NCBI GenBank assembly: GCA_946479405.1
Contig: CAMLGD010000041.1
Location: forward strand, 1-19,333
DNA: 19,333 nucleotides
Direction of reading: 5' to 3'
Source of the DNA: an uncultured Vogesella sp.
GTDB taxonomy: Bacteria; Pseudomonadota; Gammaproteobacteria; Burkholderiales; Chromobacteriaceae
Under the pieces are notes generated by a model. That model searched no databases. It saw only the letters and a program-made list of their open reading frames with translations, and was not told the DNA's origin. A program made the translations under genes and the position numbers. Below are positions 1-7,398 of the stretch, one piece after another (positions within the stretch are counted from its first letter, which is position 1; the number at the start of each line of letters is the position of its first letter).

Positions 1-183
1 TCGGTGGAGCTGGCACTGGCGCACTTCCCGCGCCTGATCGGCCTGCGTGCCGGCAAGGTGATGTTCGACCTGCCGCGCAGCCAGGTCAGCCCGGCGCTGC
101 TGGAGGCGCTATACGCCGGCGACACCCCGCCCGAACGGGATGACAATCCGGCTCCCCCGCTGCCCCGGGTGGCGCCATGCTGA
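1..183 (+). CDS. phnC: Phosphonate ABC transporter ATP-binding protein, C-terminal end (partial)
   Basis: The frame is open from the first base and ends at TGA 181-183, giving the last 60 residues of a protein whose start lies upstream of the window. The text SVELALAHFPRLIGLRAGKV resembles the region after the H-loop in PhnC-type ATPases, where the protein names its own regulatory surface, and is followed by a Pro-rich tail. It would hydrolyse ATP at the inner membrane to drive uptake of phosphonate, phosphite or a related oxyanion. Its stop codon overlaps the start of the downstream permease gene (ATG 177-179), so the two are translationally coupled. No Walker motifs are inside the window, so the assignment rests on the tail and the adjacent PhnE. 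Confidence 0.75.
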   Translation, partial: SVELALAHFPRLIGLRAGKVMFDLPRSQVSPALLEALYAGDTPPERDDNPAPPLPRVAPC

Positions 184-1760
184 CCTCCGCCACCAACCCG
201 CTGCGCGACCCGACGTTGGCCGCACGGCTGGGCTGGCTCATCGCCACGCCGCTGCTGCTGCTGGCAGCTATGGTCTATACCGGTTTCGACCCGCGTCTGC
301 TGCTGGACGCCGCCACGCTGGCCACGCTGGGCAGCTTCGTCGGTCAGTTCTTTCCGCCCAGCCACGCGCCGGACTTTGTTGCCAGCCTGCTCGGCGAAAC
401 CATCACCACCCTGGCCGTCGCCAGCAGCGGCACCCTGCTGGCCATGCTGATCGGCCTGCCGGCAGCACTGCTCACCAGCCGGGCGCTGGATCGCGACACG
501 CTGTGCGGCGACGCCCCCTCCCGCCCGTGGCGGACACTGCAGCACGGCCTGCGCGGCGTGATGGTAATCCTGCGCGGCGTACCCGATCTGGTGTGGGCGC
601 TGCTGTTGGTGCGCGCCGCCGGCCTCGGCAGCCTGCCGGCGGTACTGGCGCTGGGACTGGCCTACGGCGGCATGCTGGGCAAGGTCTATGCCGAAATTCT
701 GGAAGCGCAGCCGCGCGAACCCGCGGCCGCGCTGGCGGCCAGTGGCGCCGGCCGGCTGGCGCGCTTTGCTTATGCGCTGCTGCCACAGGCGGCACACGAG
801 CTGATCAGCTACAGCGTGTATCGCTGGGAATGCGCGATCCGCGCCTCGGCGGTGATGGGCTTTGTCGGCGCCGGCGGTCTGGGGCTGCTGATGGACACCG
901 CGGTGCGCATGCTCAACGGCGGCGAAGTCGGTGCCCTACTGCTGGTCTTTATGGCCCTGGTGGCGCTGACCGAAACCGTCAGCCGCCTCGCCCGGCTGGC
1001 GGTGGAGAGCCGCCGTGGCGGGCTGCTGCTGGCCGCCGGCTTTGTCCTGCTGCAGGCCGGCGCGCTGTACTGGCTGTGGCCACAATGGCAAGGCAACCCG
1101 TTCGATGTCGGCGGCGTGCTGCGCTTTGCCGCCGAACTGCTGCAGCCGAACCTGGCGCCGGCGTTTCTGCTCACCGTCGCCGGCGGCATGCTGGAAACCC
1201 TGGCGCAATCGGCGCTGGGCACCGCCTTTGCCTTTATCGGTGGCGCGCTGCTGGCCTTGCCGGCCAGCAATCGCGGCCCGCGCTGGCTGCGCACGCCGGT
1301 ACGGCTGCTGCTGAACTTGCTGCGCGGTACGCCGGACTTGCTATGGGGCGCCATCGCGGTACTGGCGCTAAGCCTGGGGCCGGCTGCCGGCGTGCTGGCG
1401 CTGGCACTGCACACCAGCGGCGTGCTGGGGCGGCTGTTTGCCCAGACGCTGGAAAACCTGCCGCCGGAGCCGGAGGCCGCGCTGCTGCTCAGCGGTGCCC
1501 CCGCCCCCGCCCGCCTGGCCTACGGCCTGCTACCGCAGGCCTTGCCGCAGTGGATCGCCTACACCCTGTACCGCTGGGAAAACAATATCCGCATCGCGGC
1601 CATCCTCGGTCTGGTCGGCGCCGGCGGCCTCGGCCAGCAGCTGTATCTGGCGCTGTCGTTGTTCCAGCTGCACAACGCCGCCACCCTGATCGCCGCCATG
1701 CTGCTGCTGTCCTGGGGCGTGGAGGGCATCAGCCGCTGGCTGCGCCGGCGGCTGGAGTAA
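177..1760 (+). CDS. phnE: Phosphonate-type ABC transporter permease, two fused PhnE domains
   Basis: This 527-residue, strongly hydrophobic protein contains two consecutive permease modules. Each ends in the cytoplasmic EAA-type coupling loop: around residues 211-236 (VYRWECAIRAS... followed by GFVGAGGLG) and again around 462-488 (LYRWENNIRIA... followed by GLVGAGGLG). Ordinary PhnE is about 260-280 residues, so this is a tandem duplication fused into one chain that could form the complete transmembrane pore. ATG 177 is chosen because it overlaps the upstream ATPase stop and lies at a plausible N-terminus before the first membrane segment. The solute-binding protein is not in the window and should lie upstream. 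The substrate could be phosphonate, phosphite or another oxyanion; the sequence does not distinguish these. Confidence 0.88.
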   Translation: MLTSATNPLRDPTLAARLGWLIATPLLLLAAMVYTGFDPRLLLDAATLATLGSFVGQFFPPSHAPDFVASLLGETITTLAVASSGTLLAMLIGLPAALLTSRALDRDTLCGDAPSRPWRTLQHGLRGVMVILRGVPDLVWALLLVRAAGLGSLPAVLALGLAYGGMLGKVYAEILEAQPREPAAALAASGAGRLARFAYALLPQAAHELISYSVYRWECAIRASAVMGFVGAGGLGLLMDTAVRMLNGGEVGALLLVFMALVALTETVSRLARLAVESRRGGLLLAAGFVLLQAGALYWLWPQWQGNPFDVGGVLRFAAELLQPNLAPAFLLTVAGGMLETLAQSALGTAFAFIGGALLALPASNRGPRWLRTPVRLLLNLLRGTPDLLWGAIAVLALSLGPAAGVLALALHTSGVLGRLFAQTLENLPPEPEAALLLSGAPAPARLAYGLLPQALPQWIAYTLYRWENNIRIAAILGLVGAGGLGQQLYLALSLFQLHNAATLIAAMLLLSWGVEGISRWLRRRLE

Positions 1761-1783
1761 TCTTTAGCGGCGGATTGAAGTCA

Positions 1784-1815
1784 CTGCGGCCAACCTTGGG
1801 AAAGGTTGGCCGCAG
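1784..1815. terminator. Bidirectional hairpin made of two inverted 14-mer repeats
   Basis: CTGCGGCCAACCTT (1784-1797), GGGA loop, and AAGGTTGGCCGCAG (1802-1815) form a perfect 14-bp stem with a 4-base loop. It lies between the phnE stop (1760) and the end of the convergent metC-like gene (1831), where a shared terminator is expected. There is no long T-tract on either side, so termination strength is uncertain. Each arm is one full copy of the repeat family discussed in the findings. Confidence 0.75.
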
Positions 1816-1830
1816 GGTGTGCGAGCGGGG

Positions 1831-3060
1831 CTACCGGCCGCAGTCGTGCGCCAGCACGCGGTCCCTGCCGCGCTGGCTGCCGGCATGCGCGGCAGCCATG
1901 CGGTCCAGCCCTTGGCGTAGATCCAGCCGCAGGTCCTGCATGTCTTCCAGCCCGATTTGCAGGCGGATCGCCAGCCCGCCGGGATTCCACTCGGTAACGG
2001 TGCGGTATTCACGGCAATCGAACGGAATGATCAGGCTCTCGAAGCCGCCCCAGGAATAGCCCATGCCGAAGATGGCCATGTGATCCAGCATCGCCGTCAG
2101 CGCCTGCTTGTCGAAGTGCGGTTGTAGGATGACGGAGAAAAGCCCAGTCGAACCGCGGAAGTCGCGCTTCCAGATTTCATGCCCGGGGCAGGAAGGAAAC
2201 GCCGGATGCAGCACCGTCATGACTTCCGGCTGCGCTTGCAGCCAGCGCGCCAGTTCCAGTCCGCGCTGCTCGGCTTCGCGCACACGCAGTTGCATCGAGC
2301 GCAGTCCGCGCAGGGCGAGAAAACAGTCTTCCGCGCCGGGCAGCATCGCCATGCTGTCATAGGTTTTACGCAGTGCCGGCCAGGTAGCGGGGTTTGCGCT
2401 GACCATGCCGAGCAGCAAATCGGAATGGCCGCCAAGATACTTGGTCCCCGCCTCGACGGAGAGATCGCAGCCATGCTCATGCGCCCGGAAATACAGTGGC
2501 GTGGCCCAGGTATTGTCGATGATGGTCTTGATGCCGTGCTGTCTGGCAATGGACGTGAGTAGCGGCACATCCTGCACTTCAAAGCTCAGCGAGCCGGGGG
2601 ACTCCAGAAACAAGGTCGTGGTGTTGGGCTTGAAGCAGTCCTTGATGCCATCCGCCAGCAAAGGGTCGTAATACGTTACCTCGACCCCGAACTTGCCCAG
2701 CAAGTGCTGGCAGAATTCTCGCGTCGGGCGGTAAACGCTGTCTGGCATCAGCAGGTGGTCACCACTTTGCAGCGTGGTCAGCAAGGCCAGGGCAATGGCT
2801 CCCAGCCCCGACGGCGACAGCACCGTACCCGCGGCCCCGGCCAGTTCCGTCCAGGCGTTTTCCAGATTCGCTATCGTCGGCGTGCCCAGCGTGCCGTAGG
2901 CAAAGCGGGCACGGGATTGCTCCAGATCCGCGACGGTCTTGAACAGTACGGTTGAACCGCGATACACCGGCCCATTGACGAAGCCACATTGTTCGTCCGG
3001 ATTGCGGCCCAGCTGGGTCAGTCTGGTACCGATACTGAATTGCGTTGTGTTGCTATGCAT
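1831..3060 (-). CDS. metC: Cystathionine beta-lyase-like PLP enzyme (Cys/Met metabolism family)
   Basis: A 409-residue protein of the trans-sulfuration PLP family, which cleaves or forms C-S bonds in cysteine/methionine metabolism in the cytoplasm. Visible family landmarks are YGTLGTPT near residue 55 (cofactor phosphate region), ESPGS near 153, IDNTWATP at 181-188 with the PLP-ring Asp182, and SVEAGTKYLGGHSD with the Schiff-base Lys207. YGTLGTPT and SVEAGTKYLGGHSD fit MetC-type beta-lyases better than MetB. The frame is open to 3198, but ATG 3060 is chosen: AGAGG precedes it at good spacing, and the longer form would overlap the upstream gene by about 100 bases with non-family sequence. It lies 40 bases after the acetyltransferase gene and is probably cotranscribed with it. 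The exact substrate (cystathionine, or a cysteine S-conjugate) is not resolved. Confidence 0.85.
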   Translation of the reverse strand: MHSNTTQFSIGTRLTQLGRNPDEQCGFVNGPVYRGSTVLFKTVADLEQSRARFAYGTLGTPTIANLENAWTELAGAAGTVLSPSGLGAIALALLTTLQSGDHLLMPDSVYRPTREFCQHLLGKFGVEVTYYDPLLADGIKDCFKPNTTTLFLESPGSLSFEVQDVPLLTSIARQHGIKTIIDNTWATPLYFRAHEHGCDLSVEAGTKYLGGHSDLLLGMVSANPATWPALRKTYDSMAMLPGAEDCFLALRGLRSMQLRVREAEQRGLELARWLQAQPEVMTVLHPAFPSCPGHEIWKRDFRGSTGLFSVILQPHFDKQALTAMLDHMAIFGMGYSWGGFESLIIPFDCREYRTVTEWNPGGLAIRLQIGLEDMQDLRLDLRQGLDRMAAAHAGSQRGRDRVLAHDCGR

Positions 3061-3100
3061 GTGCGCCTCTGACTGAAATGCGTTGAAAGCAACCGACTGT

Positions 3101-3592
3101 TCAAAGGTCCATGACCATTTCGTGCCAGGACATGCCACCATGATCCGAGTTGGATGGCCTGATGTAGCGATAGCCGAACTTCTGGTACAGCTCGACATGA
3201 CGTTGCTTGCACATCAAGTGAATGCTCTGCTTATCCATGGCGTGCATCTTGTTTACAAACTCGTGCATCAGCAGCGAGGCGTAGCCTTTGCCCTGATGCT
3301 CGGGGGCCAGCACCACCGACATGATCACCACGTTGGCCGCATCGGGGTCGTGACCAACCAGCTGTTTGAACTCCTCGTCGGACATTTGTACCTGGTGGGC
3401 GCAGCCACTATTAATGAAACCAATGACCTCTCCCTCCAGCTCCATGATCAGGAAGCCCTGCGGGTACTGGGCAATGCGCAAGGCAATCTTCTCCAGGGTC
3501 GCGGCTTCGTCGCCTTCATAGACGGCAGTCTCGATCTGGTAGCAACGCGGTACATCCTGCGCGTGGGCGAAACGGAAAGTGGGAGTCGGCAT
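3101..3592 (-). CDS. GNAT-family N-acetyltransferase, AANAT-like
   Basis: A 163-residue cytoplasmic acetyl-CoA-dependent N-acetyltransferase. The acetyl-CoA-binding motif A is VVLAPEHQGKGYASLLM (residues 93-109, the Q/R-x-x-G-x-G/A type signature), and YQKFGY (136-141) is the motif B region. The PQGFLI segment, the LMC strand and the ending SWHEM resemble arylalkylamine (serotonin) N-acetyltransferases, so an amine substrate is plausible but unproven. ATG 3592 is chosen because the family homology begins right there; the frame is open upstream to 3697 but would run into the divergent regulator. It is the first gene of a two-gene unit with the metC-like gene 40 bases downstream. Together they might detoxify or salvage cysteine conjugates or amines. 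Confidence 0.8.
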   Translation of the reverse strand: MPTPTFRFAHAQDVPRCYQIETAVYEGDEAATLEKIALRIAQYPQGFLIMELEGEVIGFINSGCAHQVQMSDEEFKQLVGHDPDAANVVIMSVVLAPEHQGKGYASLLMHEFVNKMHAMDKQSIHLMCKQRHVELYQKFGYRYIRPSNSDHGGMSWHEMVMDL

Positions 3593-3684
3593 GGCTGGCA
3601 GTTCTCTACTCGGTGACGATGCGGCCATTCTATGGCGCCATGTATCTGCATATACTGCATTGTTTACATCGCAGGATGCACGGT
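3593..3684. promoter_or_regulatory. Divergent intergenic control region
   Basis: These 92 bases separate the acetyltransferase gene (-) from the LysR gene (+) and must carry both promoters. They contain a perfect 10-bp palindrome ATGGCGCCAT (3632-3641) and an AT-rich stretch with TGCATATACTGCA. A LysR operator controlling both directions is expected here by gene arrangement, but I cannot fix the exact box. Confidence 0.4.
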
Positions 3685-4632
3685 ATGCATGATGCACTCA
3701 GGCGGCTGGATCTGAATCTGCTGCTGGTCTTTGATGCGCTGTATCGGCACGGCAGCGTAGCCGGGGCGGCCAACGAGTTGTCCATCAGCCCGTCGGCCTG
3801 CAGCCACGCCCTGGCGCGCTTGCGTGACAGTTTGTCTGACGAGCTGTTTGTACGCTTTGGCAACCGCATGCAAGCCACGGTACGGGCAGAACAGATTGCC
3901 CAGGTGGTGAGCAATGCGCTGGGAACGTTGTCCGCCTGCCTGCCCAGCGCGTCGGCATTCGATCCGGCAACCAGTACCCAGTCCTTTGTGTTTGCGGCGA
4001 CGGATTACACTGCCTTTGCCTTGTTGCCGATGTTCATTGCCCGGCTGCAGCAGTTCGCCCCCGGCTTAAGCATCAAGGTGGTGTATTCCAACGGCCAGGA
4101 CTCGCACGATGACCTCATCGCCGGAAAGATCGATTTTGCGCTGGGGTTCGCCGAAGAGTTCGGCTCCAGCAGGGATGGGGTAGAAGCCATCGAGTGCTTC
4201 ACCGACGACTACGTCGTTGTGGTGCGCCAGGACCACCCGGCGATCCAGAGCGCCCCGAGCCTGGCGCAATATCTGGCCGCGCGACATATTGTGGTGACCC
4301 CATGGAACGAGCCACGGGGCGTCATCGACCGCACGCTGGAAAAGCTGGGCTTGCGCCGGAATATCGCCGTACAGCTGCCTAGCCTGATGGCCGCACCCTT
4401 TATCGTGGGAAGCTCCGACCTGCTCATCACCCTCCCGCACCGCGCCGCGCTGGCCTTGAGCGCGGCGGCGGCGGTCCGGCTGTTTCCGACCCCGTTTCCG
4501 GCGCCGCAGAATGTGCTCAAGGTGCTGCTCAATGCCAAGTATTCGAAAACCCCGGGCCACCGCTGGCTAAGGGAACAAATTCTGCAGGCTATCCGGGCAC
4601 AGCAGCACCAGGCGCCAGCTGGCAGGGAGTAA
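3685..4632 (+). CDS. LysR-family transcriptional regulator
   Basis: A 315-residue regulator. Residues about 5-65 form the winged helix-turn-helix (LDLNLLLVFDALYRHGSVAG, then SPSACSHALARLRD), and the remainder is the periplasmic-binding-like effector domain with its characteristic ATDYTAFALLP and hinge strands. The N-terminal LDLNLL and SHALARLRD pattern is that of the NodD/PcaQ-like branch. ATG 3685 is preferred over 3613 and 3676, because it has AGGA about nine bases upstream and gives a typical LysR length. It is transcribed divergently from the acetyltransferase/metC-like pair, which is the usual arrangement of a LysR regulator with its target. The inducer is unknown. It ends 31 bases from the convergent hydrolase gene. 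Confidence 0.88.
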   Translation: MHDALRRLDLNLLLVFDALYRHGSVAGAANELSISPSACSHALARLRDSLSDELFVRFGNRMQATVRAEQIAQVVSNALGTLSACLPSASAFDPATSTQSFVFAATDYTAFALLPMFIARLQQFAPGLSIKVVYSNGQDSHDDLIAGKIDFALGFAEEFGSSRDGVEAIECFTDDYVVVVRQDHPAIQSAPSLAQYLAARHIVVTPWNEPRGVIDRTLEKLGLRRNIAVQLPSLMAAPFIVGSSDLLITLPHRAALALSAAAAVRLFPTPFPAPQNVLKVLLNAKYSKTPGHRWLREQILQAIRAQQHQAPAGRE

Positions 4633-4663
4633 CGGACTGGCCCACCGCCCTCCCCGCCGGCCA

Positions 4664-5467
4664 TCACGCTGTGATGAAGGCGGCCAGCTCCTGCCACATG
4701 AACAGCGGGTTGGAATACATCGGAAAGTGGCCACAATGCGGCACTTCGCTGAGTCTCACCCCGTGCCGCTCGATATGCGCCAGGTAGCTGAGGCCGGCAT
4801 TCTGCGCGCCGTACATGAACATCTTGCGGCACGGCAGGGCCAGAAATTTTTCCATCAACCGGCCGTGGTCCGACAGTTCGACCATGGAGCTGAAAATGCC
4901 GCGCACCGCGCCGGCACGCACCTTGTGGCGCAGGCTGGCGGCGTACAGCGCGCTGGCGTAGGCCGGCGCGTGGCGGGTGCGTTCGATGAAGGCATCGAAA
5001 AACGCCTCGGCGTCGGCATGCGGGTAATCGACGATCTGGCGGCTCAGAAAGCAGTCTTCCGGCGCGATATTGCCTTCGATGTTGGTAAAGCTGAGCACGC
5101 GTTCACCCAGCTGGCTGGCCAGCAGCAAGGCGGTGAGGCCGCCCATGGAGTGGCCGACCAGATGGAAGCGATCCACCCGGTAGTGCGCCAGCACCCGTAG
5201 CGCGGTGTGCAGCAGCAGGCTGATCGATACCCTGCTCAGATCGGCACAAACCGTCTCGCCGCAGCCGGGTGCATCGTAGGCGATGAACGGATGGCCGTCG
5301 AAGGCGGCGTGCCGCACGATGTCGGCGTAATCCTCCTTGCTCGAACCGAAACCGTGCAGAAACAGGATCGGCGCCTTGTCGCCGCCACGGTGGATGGTGG
5401 CCAGCTCCAGTGCCACGCCATCGATGTCGAACGCCAGCCGCTGGCTGGCAAATTGTTGGCTTGTCAT
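4664..5467 (-). CDS. Alpha/beta-fold hydrolase
   Basis: A 267-residue soluble alpha/beta hydrolase. HGFGSS (38-43) supplies the oxyanion region, GHSMGG (105-110) carries nucleophile Ser107, and HCGHFPM places the catalytic His at about 247. The strand following the nucleophile elbow ends in NIEGN, a likely location of the acid or of a structural Glu. No signal peptide is seen, so it should be cytoplasmic. ATG 5467 is taken as the start (GGAAC upstream); an in-frame TTG at 5479 would add four residues. It is codirectional with the aminotransferase operon but separated from it by the hairpin at 5494-5525, so it may need its own promoter or depend on read-through. The substrate cannot be told from sequence; esterase or C-C hydrolase activity is possible. 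Confidence 0.82.
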   Translation of the reverse strand: MTSQQFASQRLAFDIDGVALELATIHRGGDKAPILFLHGFGSSKEDYADIVRHAAFDGHPFIAYDAPGCGETVCADLSRVSISLLLHTALRVLAHYRVDRFHLVGHSMGGLTALLLASQLGERVLSFTNIEGNIAPEDCFLSRQIVDYPHADAEAFFDAFIERTRHAPAYASALYAASLRHKVRAGAVRGIFSSMVELSDHGRLMEKFLALPCRKMFMYGAQNAGLSYLAHIERHGVRLSEVPHCGHFPMYSNPLFMWQELAAFITA

Positions 5468-5493
5468 GCTGTGTTCCAATAAGCAGCTGCGCT

Positions 5494-5525
5494 TGCGGCC
5501 AACTTTGCGCTCAAGGTTGGCCGCA
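5494..5525 (-). terminator. Hairpin of two inverted repeat copies after the aminotransferase gene
   Basis: TGCGGCCAACTTT (5494-5506) pairs with CAAGGTTGGCCGCA up to 5525, giving a 13-bp stem with one G-T (G-U) pair and a 6-base loop. It sits 14 bases beyond the aminotransferase stop and 26 bases before the hydrolase start, on the transcribed minus strand. It probably ends or attenuates the operon transcript; there is no clear T-tract. The right arm belongs to a perfect copy of the 14-mer AAGGTTGGCCGCAG (5513-5526). Confidence 0.65.
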
Positions 5526-5539
5526 GCGCTGGGTTGCAG

Positions 5540-6757
5540 TTAACGGGCGGCCATCACCGCGGTGCAGAACTCGCCGATCGCCATGCACGCCTGCTGCAGC
5601 GCGGCGTCGTCCAGCGCGTAGGCAATGCGGATATACGGCGCCAGGCCAAAGGCGCTGCCCTGTACCACGGCGACGCCGGCTTCATTCAGCAGCGCCAGCG
5701 CCACGTCTTCATCGCTGACCAGCAATTTACCGGCCGGGCTGGTCTTGCCCAGCAGTTCCTCGCAGCAGGCAAACACGTAGAACGCGCCGCCGGGCTGGGC
5801 GCAGGACAGCCCCGGCGTGGCGTTGAGCTGCCGCAGCATGCGGTCGCGGCGGGTCTCGAACACCTCGCGCGAGCGGCTGATGAAATCCTGCGGCCCGCTC
5901 AGTGCGGCCAACGCCGCCTGCTGCGAGATGGCGCAGGCGCCGGAGGTCTGCTGCCCCTGCAGTTTTTCCATTGCCTGCAGCAGCCAGCGCGGGCCGGTGG
6001 CGTAGCCGATGCGCCAGCCGGTCATCGCGTAGGCCTTGGACACCCCGTTCATGGTCAGGGTGCGCGGCTGTAGTCGCGGTTCGACCTGCGCCAGGGTAAA
6101 GAACGGCTGGCCGTCGAACAGCAGGTGTTCGTAGATGTCGTCGGCCAGCACCAGCACGTGGGGGTGATCCTGCAGCACCTGCGCCAGCGCCTGCAGCTCG
6201 GCGCGGCTATACACCGCGCCGGTGGGATTGGACGGCGAGTTGAGGATCAGCCAGCGCGTCTGCGGGGTGATGACGGCAGCCAGCTTTTTTGCCGTCAGCT
6301 TGAAGCCGCTGTCGTGGCCGCAGGGCACCACCACCGGGCGCGCGCCGCACAGCTGCACGATTTCCGGGTAGCTCACCCAGTACGGCGCCGGCACGATCAC
6401 CTCGTCGCCTTCGTTCAGGGTGGCGGCCAGTGCGTTGAAGATCACCTGCTTGCCACCGGAGCAGACAATGGTGTCCTGCCACTGTACGTCTAGCCCGTTT
6501 TCGCGGCGGAACTTGCCGGCCACCGCCTCACGCAGCGCGCGGCTGCCGGCCACCTGGGTGTAGCGGGTGTGGCCGCTGTTGATGGCGGCGATGGCGGCGG
6601 CACGGATGTGTTCCGGCGTGTCGAAGTCCGGTTCGCCGGCACACAGCGAGATGATGCTGACACCGGCGGCCCGCAGCGCGGCCACGCGGTCCATCACCTT
6701 GTAGGTAGCGGAAGGTTTGGCTGTGGCCAGGTGTTTGTTCAGGTATTGGGTGGTCAT
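5540..6757 (-). CDS. Class I/II PLP aminotransferase, aspartate-type
   Basis: A 405-residue fold-type I aminotransferase, transferring an amino group between an amino acid and a 2-oxo acid in the cytoplasm. Visible active-site features are CSGGKQ (99-104), SPSNPTG with Asn177, ADDIY with Asp206, SKAYAMTGWRIGY with Schiff-base Lys241, and the carboxylate-binding Arg in YIRIAY near 377. This pattern fits the prokaryotic aspartate/prephenate aminotransferase subgroup. ATG 6757 has AAGG about seven bases upstream; the alternative ATG 6763 overlaps the preceding stop as ATGA but has its ribosome site almost touching it. Being the last gene after three aldolase-family genes, it may transaminate a 4-hydroxy-glutamate-type amino acid rather than serve general aspartate metabolism; that is inference. 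Confidence 0.88.
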   Translation of the reverse strand: MTTQYLNKHLATAKPSATYKVMDRVAALRAAGVSIISLCAGEPDFDTPEHIRAAAIAAINSGHTRYTQVAGSRALREAVAGKFRRENGLDVQWQDTIVCSGGKQVIFNALAATLNEGDEVIVPAPYWVSYPEIVQLCGARPVVVPCGHDSGFKLTAKKLAAVITPQTRWLILNSPSNPTGAVYSRAELQALAQVLQDHPHVLVLADDIYEHLLFDGQPFFTLAQVEPRLQPRTLTMNGVSKAYAMTGWRIGYATGPRWLLQAMEKLQGQQTSGACAISQQAALAALSGPQDFISRSREVFETRRDRMLRQLNATPGLSCAQPGGAFYVFACCEELLGKTSPAGKLLVSDEDVALALLNEAGVAVVQGSAFGLAPYIRIAYALDDAALQQACMAIGEFCTAVMAAR

Positions 6758-6759
6758 GG

Positions 6760-7398
6760 TCATGCCTTTTCGCGCCAGTGGTCGAGGCCCATCAGCTGCA
6801 GGGTGGTCGCGCCCTGGCTCAGCTGGCTCATCATCACGCTTTCCCTGGCGGCGCGCGCTTCGCCGGCCTGCAGCGTGCCGGCCACCGCGGCGGCGGGCAC
6901 GATGATCACGCCGTCATCGTCGGCCACCACCAGATCCCCGGCGGCCACCGCCACGCCGCCAAAAACCATCGGCAGGCCGACGGCCGGCGCGCTGGCCTTC
7001 ACCGTGCCGTGCACCGACACGCCGCGGGTAAACACCGGGAAGCGACGCTTGGCGATGGCGGCGACATCGCGCACGCCGCCGTTGATCACCAGCCCGACGA
7101 TGCCGGCGGCCTCGGCGGCGACGGTCAGCACCTCGCCCCAGTAACCGGCGATGAAGTCGCCGGTATCCACCACCAGCACGCTGCCGTGCGGTGCGCGTTC
7201 TAGTGCGATGTGGATGGCCAGGTTGTCGCCGGGCGAGCACTGCAGCGGGTAGGCCGGTGCGGCAATGACGGCGCCGGGCCAGAGGCTGCGAATCTGCGGG
7301 TCTACCGCGCAAGGTTGGCCGCAGGCCTCGTACAGCGTGGCGCTGCCCAGCACGGCGCAGCGTGCGGCCAACGTTTGCTTCTGTTCAGCGGTGTTCAT
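6760..7398 (-). CDS. RraA/HMG-CHA aldolase family protein, copy 3 of the operon
   Basis: A 212-residue member of the RraA-like fold, which includes 4-hydroxy-4-methyl-2-oxoglutarate (HMG)/4-carboxy-4-hydroxy-2-oxoadipate aldolases. These are metal-dependent class II enzymes releasing pyruvate or oxaloacetate. The motif region reads WGE (Glu89), then 20 residues, then Arg110-Asp111 in INGGVRD: an E-x20-R-D version of the D-x20-R-D signature of the aldolases. FTRG at 123-126 and GDLVVADDDG at 154-163 are also typical. ATG 7398 overlaps the upstream stop by one base (TGATG) and has AAAGGA at good spacing. It is clearly divergent from the other two copies, so a distinct substrate or a heteromeric role is possible. 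The RNase E-inhibitor role of E. coli RraA is unlikely here given the operon context. Confidence 0.82.
   Translation of the reverse strand: MNTAEQKQTLAARCAVLGSATLYEACGQPCAVDPQIRSLWPGAVIAAPAYPLQCSPGDNLAIHIALERAPHGSVLVVDTGDFIAGYWGEVLTVAAEAAGIVGLVINGGVRDVAAIAKRRFPVFTRGVSVHGTVKASAPAVGLPMVFGGVAVAAGDLVVADDDGVIIVPAAAVAGTLQAGEARAARESVMMSQLSQGATTLQLMGLDHWREKA
7311..7324 (+). repeat. Full 14-mer copy of the uptake-like repeat, inside a gene
   Basis: AAGGTTGGCCGCAG matches the full 14-base consensus exactly. It lies within the third RraA-like gene, read there in a frame encoding CGQP rather than the usual Leu-Ala-Ala or Ala-Ala-Asn, so its presence is not simply due to alanine-rich coding. Confidence 0.7.

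Noticed and set aside
140..2059. Long open frame of 639 codons on the plus strand
   Set aside because: It overlaps phnE in another frame. Its translation is Arg/Ala/Gly-rich low-complexity text with no family features, whereas the phnE frame has clear permease motifs.
4662..4676. Small hairpin CATCAC-GCT-GTGATG between the first LysR gene and the hydrolase as a terminator
   Set aside because: The stem is only 6 bp, overlaps the hydrolase stop codon and has no T-tract on either strand; too weak to call.
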